A stretch of DNA of 64,000 nucleotides from Planctomyces sp. SH-PL14 (GTDB lineage: Bacteria > Planctomycetota > Planctomycetia > Planctomycetales > Planctomycetaceae). Below the pieces are notes generated by a model. It had not been told where the DNA came from, ran no database searches, and saw only the letters and a list, made by a program, of their open reading frames with translations. The stretch lies in assembly GCF_001610835.1 (NCBI RefSeq), contig NZ_CP011270.1:2932001-2996000 (forward strand), given 5' to 3'. Below are positions 1 through 9,833 of this stretch, one piece after another (within the stretch, counting starts at the first letter, position 1; each line of letters starts with the position of its first letter). The translations under genes and the position numbers were made by a program.

Positions 1-96
1 GCCGGACAAGGCGATTTTGCGTCCTTTCTGGGTCGTCCTGCGCGGCAAATGATTACGGAAATGCAAGCAAAAGTGGCCGGCACGGTGGATGCATAA
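1..96 (+). CDS. C-terminal end of an unrecognised protein (partial)
   Basis: Frame 1 is open from the first base of the window to a TAA at 94-96, giving 31 C-terminal residues that end in GTVDA. The fragment contains a stretch reading [17 protein letters not shown]. It is too short to assign to a family, and the start lies outside the window. It runs in the same direction as the following DUF1559 gene, 67 bases downstream. It could be a chance open frame, but the edge position and the clean stop before the next gene make a real gene end plausible. Confidence 0.4.
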   Translation, partial: AGQGDFASFLGRPARQMITEMQAKVAGTVDA

Positions 97-163
97 CGGT
101 TTCGTCAGCTAGTGGGTCATCGTGACCAGCGGCCATTTGCTTCCCTCCGGCTCCCCCCCTGCC

Positions 164-1198
<1,035 letters not shown>

Positions 1199-1450
1199 GT
1201 TCGATCCGCACCGGGCCGGCGGGGCCGATTGCGAACCCTTCAGGAAGGTCTCGCGAAATCGCTCGTGGCCGTGGAAGGCTGTCGGGAGGGAGAGGGGCCG
1301 CCACGGAAAACGCGGTGAAACCCTCCCGGCCCCGATCCCTCCGGACGCAAAATGGAGGTGTCGCTCTCCGCCATCGGGTCCAGCTGATTGACATAAGTCT
1401 TGGCGCGAGTAGCATTGACGTCACGAGTTCCGCACTCGCGAGATGACGAA
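1199..1450. other. intergenic region with weak promoter and hairpin upstream of the STAS gene
   Basis: No gene is supported here. A perfect TTGACA occurs at 1388-1393, but no good -10 hexamer lies 17 bases downstream (AGCATT), so promoter assignment is weak. A 7-bp inverted repeat (CGCGAGT at 1404-1410 and ACTCGCG at 1434-1440) ends ten bases before the STAS start codon and could affect translation initiation. Confidence 0.3.
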
Positions 1451-1819
1451 ATGGCCCCCACGAAGAAGCCGGACATTCTCACCCAGGACGGCGTGACCAT
1501 CGTCGAGTTTGGCCCGACCTTCGAGCGGATTTCTGAAGATTCCATCCCCGCGGCATCGGAAGCGCTCATTCAGGCCGCCGGCGGCGAGAACTCCAAGGTC
1601 GTCATCGACCTCTCTCAGACGCAGTTCTTCGGCTCCTCGTTCATCGAGGCCCTGTTCCGCGGCTGGAACAAGCTCAAGACCCGCCCGGATGCGGCCTTTG
1701 TCCTGTGCGGCCTGACGGATTACTGCCGGGAGGTTCTTGAGGTCACGAACCTCAACCGGCTCTGGCCGACCTATCCGGACCGGGCCACGGCAATCAACGC
1801 GCTGGCAAAGCCGACGTAG
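1451..1819 (+). CDS. STAS-domain protein (anti-sigma factor antagonist-like)
   Basis: The 122-residue protein is essentially a single STAS domain. The central VVIDLSQTQFFGSSFIEAL segment matches the strand-loop-helix of SpoIIAA-like proteins (usual form DLS..xFxDSSGL), with the SS pair at the site where phosphorylated anti-anti-sigma factors carry the modified serine. By family it would bind an anti-sigma kinase or take part in a partner switch in the cytoplasm. No partner kinase, phosphatase or sigma factor gene is adjacent, so its pathway cannot be read from context. The ATG at 1451 was preferred to an upstream GTG at 1400 because the domain begins shortly after it. Confidence 0.85.
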   Translation: MAPTKKPDILTQDGVTIVEFGPTFERISEDSIPAASEALIQAAGGENSKVVIDLSQTQFFGSSFIEALFRGWNKLKTRPDAAFVLCGLTDYCREVLEVTNLNRLWPTYPDRATAINALAKPT

Positions 1820-1971
1820 CGGCCCTCTCCAAATTTGCCGTTCGACCGCTCCGATGACTGAGGAGCGGTACGGACGCGGCAGGATGAAGGGAACCCGGCG
1901 ATCCCGCATAAGACGGAGCGCGCGGTCGAATCACTGCGGATTCGCACTTCCCCTTCGGCTCGAATGTCCGT

Positions 1972-2646
1972 TTAGGACTTGGCGGAGGCGGACTGCGGGA
2001 GACGCAGCACCGAGGCGGCGCGGTCAATCTCGGCTGTCGTCAGCAGCCCGGCTGCGTTGGCGCGGAACGACGGTGAGACGTACCACCGGCCGAGCGCGTC
2101 GAACATGCACTCGCACGCGTCTTCGGCGATGCCGAACTTGGCCTTGAGCGGGCGGGCTTCGTCCGGCGGGATGTCGAGGAACTGGCTGATCAGGAGGAAG
2201 TCCCCCTGGTTCGACAGATTGAAGTGGAGCGCCTCGAGATCGCTGCTCGTCTTGGCGGTGATGTTCATCGCGACGGGGCGCGGGCCCGTCCGGAAGAACC
2301 GCTTCGCCGTCGTCTGCTCGACCTTCACGATCCGGGCCGCGGTCTCGCAGGCGGCGTAGATGACGCTTTCATCCAGCAGGTCGGCCCGGTGCTGGTCGTT
2401 CGCGCAGTGCCGGCTCCAGGTCGTCACCAGGATGTCAAGCTGGACGTGGGGCGGGACCATCCGGAGGAACGGGACCTCCGTCAGGAACCCGAAGGACGAA
2501 TCGGTCGACATTCCGACCTGGTCCGCCAGCGAGATCCGCTCGAGCGTGTCGAAGAACGCCACGCGGAAAGCGAGGTAGGTCAGGTCGCTGGAAGGCAACA
2601 CGTCTTGGCTGATCTGGAGCATGCGAGCGATGTTGGCAAAGGACAT
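1972..2646 (-). CDS. hypothetical protein
   Basis: The protein has 224 residues and is soluble, with no signal peptide or membrane segment. I do not recognise a named domain. Visible features are a mostly helical character, a central segment reading PFLRMVPPHVQLDILVTTW, then ETAARIVKVEQ, and a C-terminal part with FRANAAGLLTTAEIDRAA. It is convergent with the STAS gene (153 bases apart) and divergent from the methyltransferase gene. The ATG at 2646 is the natural start because the frame closes a little upstream. Codon use and sequence complexity look like a real gene. The restricted sequence pattern suggests a lineage-specific planctomycete family, which is inference only. Confidence 0.7.
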   Translation of the reverse strand: MSFANIARMLQISQDVLPSSDLTYLAFRVAFFDTLERISLADQVGMSTDSSFGFLTEVPFLRMVPPHVQLDILVTTWSRHCANDQHRADLLDESVIYAACETAARIVKVEQTTAKRFFRTGPRPVAMNITAKTSSDLEALHFNLSNQGDFLLISQFLDIPPDEARPLKAKFGIAEDACECMFDALGRWYVSPSFRANAAGLLTTAEIDRAASVLRLPQSASAKS

Positions 2647-3011
2647 TCCTCAATTCAAGCACTTGTTCCGCGGCGAAACTTGAATGACATAACCCAAGCC
2701 GTCACAAGCTCCTATGACGCGGACAGCTTCTCTGGTCTTCGCAGCTGATCCATTTCCCGCTGTTGCCAAAGTTCAACATTTGAAACAGACGTTGACCGAA
2801 TGCACCACGCGGAAATCTCTGTCTCGTGCGTCTCACGGGAGCCGGGAAGCGATGGGGATCGGGTGGGCGGCCGGTCATAGCGGCGCGGGGGAGAAGGAAC
2901 CCGAGCATCGGCGAGCCGAAGCCGGTTCGGGGCTCGACCGCGGAATTCCGAGGCCGATATAAGCGCTTGACGGCGGGACCGACCCGCCGCAGTGAAACGC
3001 GGGCTTGGCGG
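2647..3011. other. divergent intergenic region
   Basis: The region separates the hypothetical gene on the minus strand from the methyltransferase gene on the plus strand and must hold both promoters. A TATAAG-like hexamer occurs near 2957, but no convincing -35 partner was found. The open frame that continues upstream from the methyltransferase through this segment shows no protein-like composition. Confidence 0.4.
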
Positions 3012-3908
3012 GTGAGCGACGTGAGCGAATCGATCTCGGTGACAGCCTCTTACAACGGTTCCAACGCGGTCTACCGCATCCTGCGGGACTCGAGCTGGGG
3101 ACCGGCTCTCATGAACCTGGGCTGGTTCACGTTCCGTGGTCCGATGGGGTTCATGAACCTGACCACGAACCTCTGCGACCTGCAGCGGTCGCTGGCCTAT
3201 CGGTCCATCGGCCTGATGGAGGTTCGCGAGGCTCAGAAGGTTCTCGACATCGCCTGCGGCCGCGGGATGACGAGCTACATGATCCGGCGGATGCATCCCT
3301 CGTCGAATGTGACGGGGCTCGATCTGCTTCCTGAGAACATTCAGATTGGCCGGAACCTGTTCGGGAGTCAGCCGGGGCTCGAGTACACCCAGGGGGACGC
3401 GACGAATCTGCCGTTTCCGGACGGCTCGTATGACCGGATCCACTGTCTGGAGGCGGCGTTCCACTTTCCGAATCGCGACCGGTTCCTGGCGGAGTCGGCC
3501 CGCGTGCTGCGTGCCGGCGGGCGGATGGTTGTGATCGACTTTGTGTGGGGGAAAGAGGCGTACCGCGAGCAGCGGATGAGCCCGGCGGGGAAGGTTGTCC
3601 GTGAGATCTGGCAGTGGGAGGATCTCTTTACGCTGGAGGAGTATCGCGGTTATGCCGAGAAGGCGGGGATGACGCTGAAGGCGAACTTTGACTGGACGAA
3701 CCGCGTCTCGACGCCGAACACGCGGCTGCTGGAATCGCTGATCTGGCTGAAGAAGCGGGGGTGGGGGAAGCGGGCGATGGAGCATATGAACCCACTGCTG
3801 AAGAGTGTTTCCGAGCAGGACTGGCAGGAACTGGAGGAGGCGGCGAAGGCGCATAGGACGATGGAGCCGTACTGCGTCTACTCGGCGATGGTCTTCGAGA
3901 AGCGCTAG
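3012..3908 (+). CDS. class I SAM-dependent methyltransferase
   Basis: The 298-residue enzyme has the Rossmann methyltransferase core. Motif I is VLDIACGRGMTSYMI, a following acidic strand is VTGLDLL, motif II-like DATNLPFPDGSYDRI is next, and the post-core segment is VLRAGGRMVVIDF. It resembles the UbiE/sterol/polyketide O- or C-methyltransferase group, in which SAM donates a methyl to a small lipophilic acceptor, but the acceptor cannot be deduced. An N-terminal extension of about 60 residues before the SAM core could cap the substrate site. Two GTG codons (3012 and 3021) are the possible starts; the longer open frame upstream lacks protein character. The gene stands alone, and a dispersed repeat begins right after its stop codon. 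Confidence 0.85.
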   Translation: MSDVSESISVTASYNGSNAVYRILRDSSWGPALMNLGWFTFRGPMGFMNLTTNLCDLQRSLAYRSIGLMEVREAQKVLDIACGRGMTSYMIRRMHPSSNVTGLDLLPENIQIGRNLFGSQPGLEYTQGDATNLPFPDGSYDRIHCLEAAFHFPNRDRFLAESARVLRAGGRMVVIDFVWGKEAYREQRMSPAGKVVREIWQWEDLFTLEEYRGYAEKAGMTLKANFDWTNRVSTPNTRLLESLIWLKKRGWGKRAMEHMNPLLKSVSEQDWQELEEAAKAHRTMEPYCVYSAMVFEKR

Positions 3909-3909
3909 T

Positions 3910-4230
3910 GAACCGCGTCCTTGCCGGAACGACGTCATAGCTCAAACCCAATGTGCCACGGCAGCTGGGGTCAAGGGGGTCTCACCCCCTTGCCGCCGGA
4001 GGCGCTTCCATGAGGAACCGTGGGACGCAACGGATGCCCCCTTTTGTGGCACCGGCGCTGAGGACTCACCGCTCGCTCTGCAATCCCCGCGGGTTAGTCG
4101 GGGGGCATCCGACACGTCGTCCGCGTTTGGATATGTGCTCCTTCAGAGAGGCCCCTACGAGACGGGCCTCCGGCGGGCAAGGGGGTGTGACCCCCTTGCA
4201 TCCCCCACCAGGGTGCCCCCTGGACCCGGT
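3910..4230 (+). repeat. dispersed hairpin element, copy 1 (full length)
   Basis: This is the reference copy of a family found ten times in the window. It starts with GAACCGCGTCCTTGCCGG and ends with CCCCCTGGACCCGGT. The left hairpin (3972-3992) is CAAGGGGG, five-base loop, CCCCCTTG; the right hairpin (4178-4198) has the same stem with loop TGTGA. The flanked arms 3972-4003 and 4166-4198 are inverted repeats of each other, differing only in one loop base and one extra C. The copy fills the gap between two convergent genes, starting 2 bases after the methyltransferase stop and ending 31 bases before the RND stop. Short frames inside it are repeated between copies but drift and are not genes. 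Confidence 0.92.
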
Positions 4231-4261
4231 GGGGGGAGATTGGCCCGCCAACACTCATACC

Positions 4262-7200
4262 TCAGTGCTCCATTGCCGCCACGGCAGGCGGTTCCCGACG
4301 CCCGTAGAAGCTGTAGAGAACCGGGATCAGATTGAGGAACAACAGCGTCATCGTCATCCCCCCCACGACGACAATCGCCAGCGGCCGCTGCGTCTGAGAA
4401 CCAATCTTCGTCGCAATCGCCGCGGGAATCATTCCAAAGATCGCGGTCAGCACGGTCATGGTCAGCGGCCGGACCGACGTCGCCACCCCTTCCCGGATCG
4501 CAGCCCCCAGCTCCATCGCCCGGAAACGCCGCGCATTGAAGGCGGAGACGAGAATCAAACCGTTCATCATCCCCACCCCCAGGATCGAGATGAACCCCAG
4601 CCCGGCCGAGATATTGAAGTTGAGGCCGGTCAGCAGCAGAGCCCAGATCCCGCCGACGCAGATCACGACGACGTTGGTCAGGACCGCGAAGACATCGAGC
4701 AGCGAGCGGAGCGCGAGATAGAGGATCACGACGATCAACATCATTGCCAGCGAGGCCACGACCGCCAGCCGGTGGATCGCCGCCTGCATCTCCTCGAACT
4801 CGCCGGACCACTCGGCTCGATAAGGAGCGGTCAGCACCTTCTCGGTCTTCTGCTGGGCCTCGCGGACCGCGCCGGCGAGGTCCCGCCCGCGGACACTGAA
4901 CTTGACCGCGATCAGCCGCTGTCCCTGCTCGCGGAAGATCGTCGAGGCGCCGCTCCGGGTGAACGGGGCTGAGGGATCCCGCTCCCCCTTCTCGTTGAGC
5001 GGAGTCACGAGGTCACGAAGCCGCCGCCGCGGAACGACCGAGGGGAGCGGCGTATCGGTGCTGCCGGTGACCGCCGGCGGGGAGCTCGACGTCCCGGCCA
5101 GCGGAATGCCTCCCTGGTGGCCGTCGGTCTCGGGGACGACCCGGTTCTTGAGGACATCGACCGGGATGTCGAGGATCTGCTGCTCATCCGCCCTGAGCCG
5201 CGCCGGCCAGCGGAGCGTGATGTCGAAGGTCTTCTCCCCTTCGACCATCTGCGAGAACGCCTTGCCCCCGACCGCCGTCGCCAGCGCGTTCTGAACGTCC
5301 GTAATGCTCACGTTCCACTTGGCGCACTTGTCGCGGTCGATCGAGAACTCGAGGTTCGTCTGCCCCATGATGCTGAAGACGCCCACGCTCTCGATACCGC
5401 GGATCGTCCGGAGGACGTCCGCCATCTCGGCCGCCCGCAGCTCCAGCTCGTGCAGGTCCGGCCCGAAGATCTTTACCGAGTTCTCCCCCTTTACGCCTGA
5501 GAGAGTCTCCATGACGTTGTCCCGGATGCTCTGGGAAAAATTCCAGTCGACGCCGACGACTGCGGAGTCGAGGTCCCGCTGCATCGACTCGACGAGCTCG
5601 ATCTTGTGGCGGGGGCGCTTCGGCCAGAAGAACCGCGTCCAACCCGTCTCGTTCTCCGACTTCGGCCACTGCTCCTCCCGCTTGAGCGGAACGAACAGCT
5701 CGGCATTGTAGAAGCCGGTCGGGTCGGTCCCGTCGTCGGGACGGCCGAGCTGCGACAGGACCGCCCGAACCTCGGGGTACTGTCCGAGTTTGCGCTGGGC
5801 GGCCACGACCTGGTCGGCGACCTCGTCGAGCGACACGCCGGGAGGAAACGTGCCGCGGATGTAGACGTTCCCTTCTTCGAGCTCCGGCATGAACTCCTGG
5901 CCGAGGTACGGGAGGGCGAGTCCCGTTGTCAGGAGCAGGCCGCCGAAGATCGCCATCACGAGGCCGCGGTGGGCGAGGGCGAAATCGAGCTGCCGCAGGT
6001 AGAGGCGCTTGATCGACCGGACGAGGATGTTCTCCTTGATCTCCCGCGTGCCGGCGAGCAGCATCCGGCACAGCACCGGAGAGAGGGTCAGCGCCAGGAT
6101 CAGGGCCCCTGCCAGCGCGAAGGCGTAGGCGTCCGCCATCGGCCCGAAGATCTGTCCTTCCGGGCCCCCCATGGTGAACAGGGGGAGGAGGGCGCAGACC
6201 ATGATCAGCGTGGAAAAGAACAGGCTCCGCTGGACTTCACCGGCGGCCGTGATGATCCGGTCCGAGACGCTGTGCTCCGCCTCGGCCGGTGCGCTGAGGT
6301 GCCGGAAGATGCACTCCACCATGATGACCGAGGAGTCGACGATGATCCCGAAGTCGACTGCCCCCAGGGACAGCAGGTTGGCCGAGCGGCCCCGCAGGTA
6401 GAGGAGAGCGAAGGCGAACATCAGCGCCAGCGGGACGTTGATCGCCACGATGAACGCCGCCCGCAGATGGTTCAGGAACACGAACAGGATCAGAGCTACC
6501 AGCACCATCCCGACGACCAGGTTCTCGTGGACCGTCTCGGTCGTGCGGTGGATGAGGTTTGTCCGGTCGTCGAAGACCTCGACCTTGACCCCCGGCAGGA
6601 GCTTGCCCGTGCCGGTGTTGAGCTCCTGGACCTTGGCCTCGACGTCCGCCAGCGCGGGGAGCGACTGTTCTCCTTTGCGGAGCAGCACGACTCCCTGGAC
6701 GACATCCGGCCGCTCGGTCCACTGGCGGTTCCCCTTTTCATCCAGGACTTCCTTGCCGTCCGGATCGACCACCGGCAGCGAGACGCCGATCCGTCCGTTC
6801 CGCGTGTGGCTTCCGACGAGGACCCCTTCGGCGGTGTCGTGGTCCTCGGGCCGGGCCTGTCCGCCGTCGACGATGTCGCCGACGCGGATCGGGACGTTGT
6901 TCGTCGTCGCCAGTGTGATCTGCCGGATCTCGTGCAGCCGCCGCCTCTCTTCGGCCCGCAGGATGTCGCGGGCCTCCTGGGGATCTTTGAGCGACAGGAC
7001 TTTCGCGGCCGGATCGACGCCGTCCCCCAGCAGACCCAGGCCGCGGACGACCTGCACGGAGTGCGGCTGGAGCAGGTAGTCGCCGCCGGCGTTCATGTTG
7101 CTGTTGGTGATCGCGCTTTCGAGCTGGTCGAGTGTTATGTCGAACCGCCGCAGCCGATCCGGGTCGGGCTGGACCTCGTAGCGTTTCACGCGGCCGCCAA

Positions 7201-7744
7201 AGCTGACGACGTCCGCCACCCGCGGCACCCGACGGAATTCGCGTTCAAGCGTCCAGTCCTGGAGCGACTTGAGGTCGGAGAGGGTGTAGATCGGCTCTCC
7301 CCGTTCGTCGACCGGGTTCCGCAGGACATAGCGGTAGATCTCGCCCACGGGGGAGGTCGGGGCGATCTCGGGCTTCACACCGTCGGGAAGGTCCGCCATC
7401 GCCAGGCGGTTCAGGACCTCGATCCGGGCGTCTTTGTAGTTCGTGGCGTAGTCGAACTGGTTGCGGAGGTGCGCCAGGCCGAAGAGCGACTTGCTGCGGG
7501 TTGATTTCAGCCCCGGCATCCCGGCCAGGACGACTTCGAGCGGTGTCGTCACCTGCCGCTCGACCTCCTCGGCCGACGCGCCGGGGTACTGGGCCACGAC
7601 CTCGATGATCGCCGGGGCGGGGTCGGGGTAGGCCTCGACGTTGATGTTGATGAAGGCGTAACCACCGACCGCAATCAGCGCGATGGTCAGGAGGAGTACG
7701 ACGAGCCGGTTGCCGACTGCCCACTTGACGAGTGACTCGAGCAT
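4262..7744 (-). CDS. HME-type RND efflux transporter (CzcA/CusA-like)
   Basis: This 1160-residue inner-membrane pump would export metal ions from periplasm or cytoplasm using the proton gradient. The N terminus has the RND first helix followed by PAPAIIEVVAQYPGASAEEVE. Residues 464-477 read DFGIIVDSSVIMVE, the fourth-helix motif with two Asp and a Glu typical of the heavy-metal (HME) branch. It is about 100 residues longer than usual, mainly through proline/serine-rich insertions in the second periplasmic half (around the SSSPPAVTGSTDTPLPS segment). The adaptor gene lies 79 bases upstream in the same direction, forming a two-gene operon. No outer-membrane factor gene is present nearby. The gene ends 31 bases from a dispersed repeat. 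The metal cannot be deduced. Confidence 0.93.
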   Translation of the reverse strand: MLESLVKWAVGNRLVVLLLTIALIAVGGYAFININVEAYPDPAPAIIEVVAQYPGASAEEVERQVTTPLEVVLAGMPGLKSTRSKSLFGLAHLRNQFDYATNYKDARIEVLNRLAMADLPDGVKPEIAPTSPVGEIYRYVLRNPVDERGEPIYTLSDLKSLQDWTLEREFRRVPRVADVVSFGGRVKRYEVQPDPDRLRRFDITLDQLESAITNSNMNAGGDYLLQPHSVQVVRGLGLLGDGVDPAAKVLSLKDPQEARDILRAEERRRLHEIRQITLATTNNVPIRVGDIVDGGQARPEDHDTAEGVLVGSHTRNGRIGVSLPVVDPDGKEVLDEKGNRQWTERPDVVQGVVLLRKGEQSLPALADVEAKVQELNTGTGKLLPGVKVEVFDDRTNLIHRTTETVHENLVVGMVLVALILFVFLNHLRAAFIVAINVPLALMFAFALLYLRGRSANLLSLGAVDFGIIVDSSVIMVECIFRHLSAPAEAEHSVSDRIITAAGEVQRSLFFSTLIMVCALLPLFTMGGPEGQIFGPMADAYAFALAGALILALTLSPVLCRMLLAGTREIKENILVRSIKRLYLRQLDFALAHRGLVMAIFGGLLLTTGLALPYLGQEFMPELEEGNVYIRGTFPPGVSLDEVADQVVAAQRKLGQYPEVRAVLSQLGRPDDGTDPTGFYNAELFVPLKREEQWPKSENETGWTRFFWPKRPRHKIELVESMQRDLDSAVVGVDWNFSQSIRDNVMETLSGVKGENSVKIFGPDLHELELRAAEMADVLRTIRGIESVGVFSIMGQTNLEFSIDRDKCAKWNVSITDVQNALATAVGGKAFSQMVEGEKTFDITLRWPARLRADEQQILDIPVDVLKNRVVPETDGHQGGIPLAGTSSSPPAVTGSTDTPLPSVVPRRRLRDLVTPLNEKGERDPSAPFTRSGASTIFREQGQRLIAVKFSVRGRDLAGAVREAQQKTEKVLTAPYRAEWSGEFEEMQAAIHRLAVVASLAMMLIVVILYLALRSLLDVFAVLTNVVVICVGGIWALLLTGLNFNISAGLGFISILGVGMMNGLILVSAFNARRFRAMELGAAIREGVATSVRPLTMTVLTAIFGMIPAAIATKIGSQTQRPLAIVVVGGMTMTLLFLNLIPVLYSFYGRREPPAVAAMEH

Positions 7745-7823
7745 GGTGGGGAGGGGACGAGGTGGCGGGGACTGGGGACCGGCTCGAAAAACTCGGCCAT
7801 TGTCAGGTTTCCCTGGAAGGCCG

Positions 7824-9182
7824 TCAGCGGGGTTCGGTGGGGCGGAGTTCTTCGAGGACGGAAGAGAGCTCCAGCACGCCGCGGGTCAGGACCCGTTCGC
7901 CCGCCGCGACTCCTCCATTGGTCCGGTTGGGGAGGAACGCCGCCCGCCCTGTCCGGCGGCGGACTTCCACCGGCCGGCGCTGGACGACTGTCAGGTCTTC
8001 GGTCCTGGCGATGAACACAAACTTGTTCGCTCCGTCGTCGATGATGGACGTGATCGGAACCTCGACCTCGTCCTCGCCCCCGTCAATCGGCACGACCGCC
8101 TCGATGAACTGCCCGACGCGGAACTGCCGGTCCGCGTTGTCGATCCAGCCCTGGGCGACGGCGGTGTGCTGGTTGGGGTCGATCACGTTCCCGATCGTTT
8201 CGATCCGTCCAGTCACCGGCTCGGCCGCCGCGTGGGCCGTCAGGCGGACCTGCCAGGTCCGGCGGTCCGAGGGCATCGCCGAGAGGGTCGGGAGATCCTC
8301 CTCGTAGACGTTGGCCATCACGACGAGCCGCGACAGGTCGGCGATTTTGAACAGGTCGTCGTCGGTCGTCATGATGTCGCCGACTGTCAGGTTTTTCTCC
8401 AGGATCACGCCGTCGAGCGGGGCCCGGATCTCGATTTCCGCCCATCGTGGATCGGCCGGGGGCGCGGCGAGGTTCGGGGCCCCTTCGGGACCGGCGCTGG
8501 CGCGCTCGTGGATCCGCTTGGCCTCGGTCTCGATCTCCTGGATCTCGGTTTCGTCGAGGCGCCAGGAGCGGAGCGTCCGCCGCAGCCGCTCGACGAGGAT
8601 TAGGTCCGATTCGTAGGCGCGGCGCATCTCCTCGATGCTTCGCTGTGCGACCGCGCCCGTGTTGTCGATCGACTTGAGGTGGCGGTAGATCGATTCGTGG
8701 AGCGCCAGCGCCGAGAGGGCGTCGACGAGATCGCTCTTCTTTTCGCCGATCTCCCGGCTCCACAGGATTGCCAGAAGCTGCCCCTTGTGAACGGAGTCGC
8801 CGACGCGGAGGGGGAAGTCCTTTCCGCGGTCCGAGGGGCCGACTTCGACGACTTCTCCGCTGAACCGGGTGTGGACATGGACCAGCCGGCTTGGATCGAG
8901 CATGAGCTGCCCGGTCAGCCGCAAGGGCTGCGCCGAGCGCGCGGGCTGAGCGGTGGCAACCGTCAGCCGCATCGTGGCGACCGTCGGCACCGGGATGACC
9001 AGGGTGTCGGGAGCCTCCGACGAGAGCCGGACCGCCGCCGACTCCCTGGGCGATGTCTCGGGGGGGGCGGCCGACGTTGAGGGTAGGCCGTAGAAGACTG
9101 TCCCCGCGATCAGGACCAGGAGCACCACGGCCCCGATCAGCACAAAGGACCCCTTCAGCCGCCGGGTCGTTTCCGAAGACAT
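7824..9182 (-). CDS. RND efflux periplasmic adaptor (HlyD/CzcB family)
   Basis: The 452-residue membrane-fusion protein would bridge the RND pump encoded downstream and an outer-membrane channel. An N-terminal anchor helix (LIGAVVLLVLIAGTVFYGL) is followed by a periplasmic part. A first lipoyl half contains GEVVEVGPSDRGKDFPLRVGDSV, a helical hairpin covers roughly residues 150-240, the second lipoyl half has LDGVILEKNLTVGDIM, and a beta-barrel plus membrane-proximal domain forms the C terminus. The ATG at 9182 was chosen because AGGAG lies six to seven bases upstream; a further in-frame start at 9209 has no such site. No His- or Met-rich metal-binding extension is visible, so metal specificity remains open. 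Confidence 0.9.
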   Translation of the reverse strand: MSSETTRRLKGSFVLIGAVVLLVLIAGTVFYGLPSTSAAPPETSPRESAAVRLSSEAPDTLVIPVPTVATMRLTVATAQPARSAQPLRLTGQLMLDPSRLVHVHTRFSGEVVEVGPSDRGKDFPLRVGDSVHKGQLLAILWSREIGEKKSDLVDALSALALHESIYRHLKSIDNTGAVAQRSIEEMRRAYESDLILVERLRRTLRSWRLDETEIQEIETEAKRIHERASAGPEGAPNLAAPPADPRWAEIEIRAPLDGVILEKNLTVGDIMTTDDDLFKIADLSRLVVMANVYEEDLPTLSAMPSDRRTWQVRLTAHAAAEPVTGRIETIGNVIDPNQHTAVAQGWIDNADRQFRVGQFIEAVVPIDGGEDEVEVPITSIIDDGANKFVFIARTEDLTVVQRRPVEVRRRTGRAAFLPNRTNGGVAAGERVLTRGVLELSSVLEELRPTEPR

Positions 9183-9437
9183 GCGGAACTCCTGGGAGCG
9201 GATCGGCACGCGGAGAGGGCCGTGCCTGAGGAACGGCTCTCACTGCGGCAGAACGGAATGCCGGCCTCCTCAGCGATTATAGGAGTGGGGATCGCTGGGG
9301 ACGGGACGGCCCGGTCAGACGACGAGATCGTAATCTGGCGTCTCGCGATTGTCCGCTGTCGTTTCGATCGGCCCGAGATCAGGGGGCGTTTGCCGAATGG
9401 CGGTCGGTCGAGAAACGAGGCTGATTCGGATGGCTAA
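9183..9437. other. intergenic region upstream of the RND operon
   Basis: This stretch should hold the promoter of the RND adaptor-pump operon. A 71-codon plus-strand frame here has no recognisable features and is not called. A dispersed repeat copy follows directly. Confidence 0.35.
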
Positions 9438-9772
9438 AACCACGTCCTTGCCGGCGCGGCGCCGCTACGTCAAACCCAATGTGCGACGGCCGCTGGGGTC
9501 AAGGGGGTCTCACCCCCTTGCCGCCGGAGGCGCTTCCATGAGGAACCGTGGGACACAACGGATGTCCGTTTTGTAGTACCAACGTTGAGGACTCCCTCAA
9601 TCTACACCACTGGCTTTGTAATCCTCGCGGGTTGGTGAAGGGGGCATACGGCACGGTGTCCGCGCTTGGACACGCCTTCCTTCAGACATCTCTCGACGAG
9701 AGGGCCTCCGGCGGGCAAAGGGGCGTTGCCCCTCTGCACTCCCCACCAGGGGTACCCCCCTGGACCCCGGTT
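9438..9772 (+). repeat. dispersed hairpin element, copy 2 (full length)
   Basis: Same family as 3910-4230. The left hairpin keeps CAAGGGGG-TCTCA-CCCCCTTG. The right hairpin is of the second short-loop type (AAAGGGGC-GTT-GCCCCTCT), followed by CTCCCCACCAGGGG and CTGGACCCCGG. The central part contains GAGGACTCCCTCAATCTACA, a variant shared with copies 7 and 9. The right end is 61 bases from the stop codon of the paiB-like gene. Confidence 0.92.
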
Positions 9773-9833
9773 CACTCGTCCAGGGAACCTTCCGTTCGCC
9801 GCCCCTCGACTATCCAGCGAACACACCCCACGA

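Noticed and set aside
5606-7504. Plus-strand open frame of about 630 codons opposite the RND pump
   Set aside because: Antisense shadow of a clear RND coding sequence; low-complexity composition and no recognisable motif.
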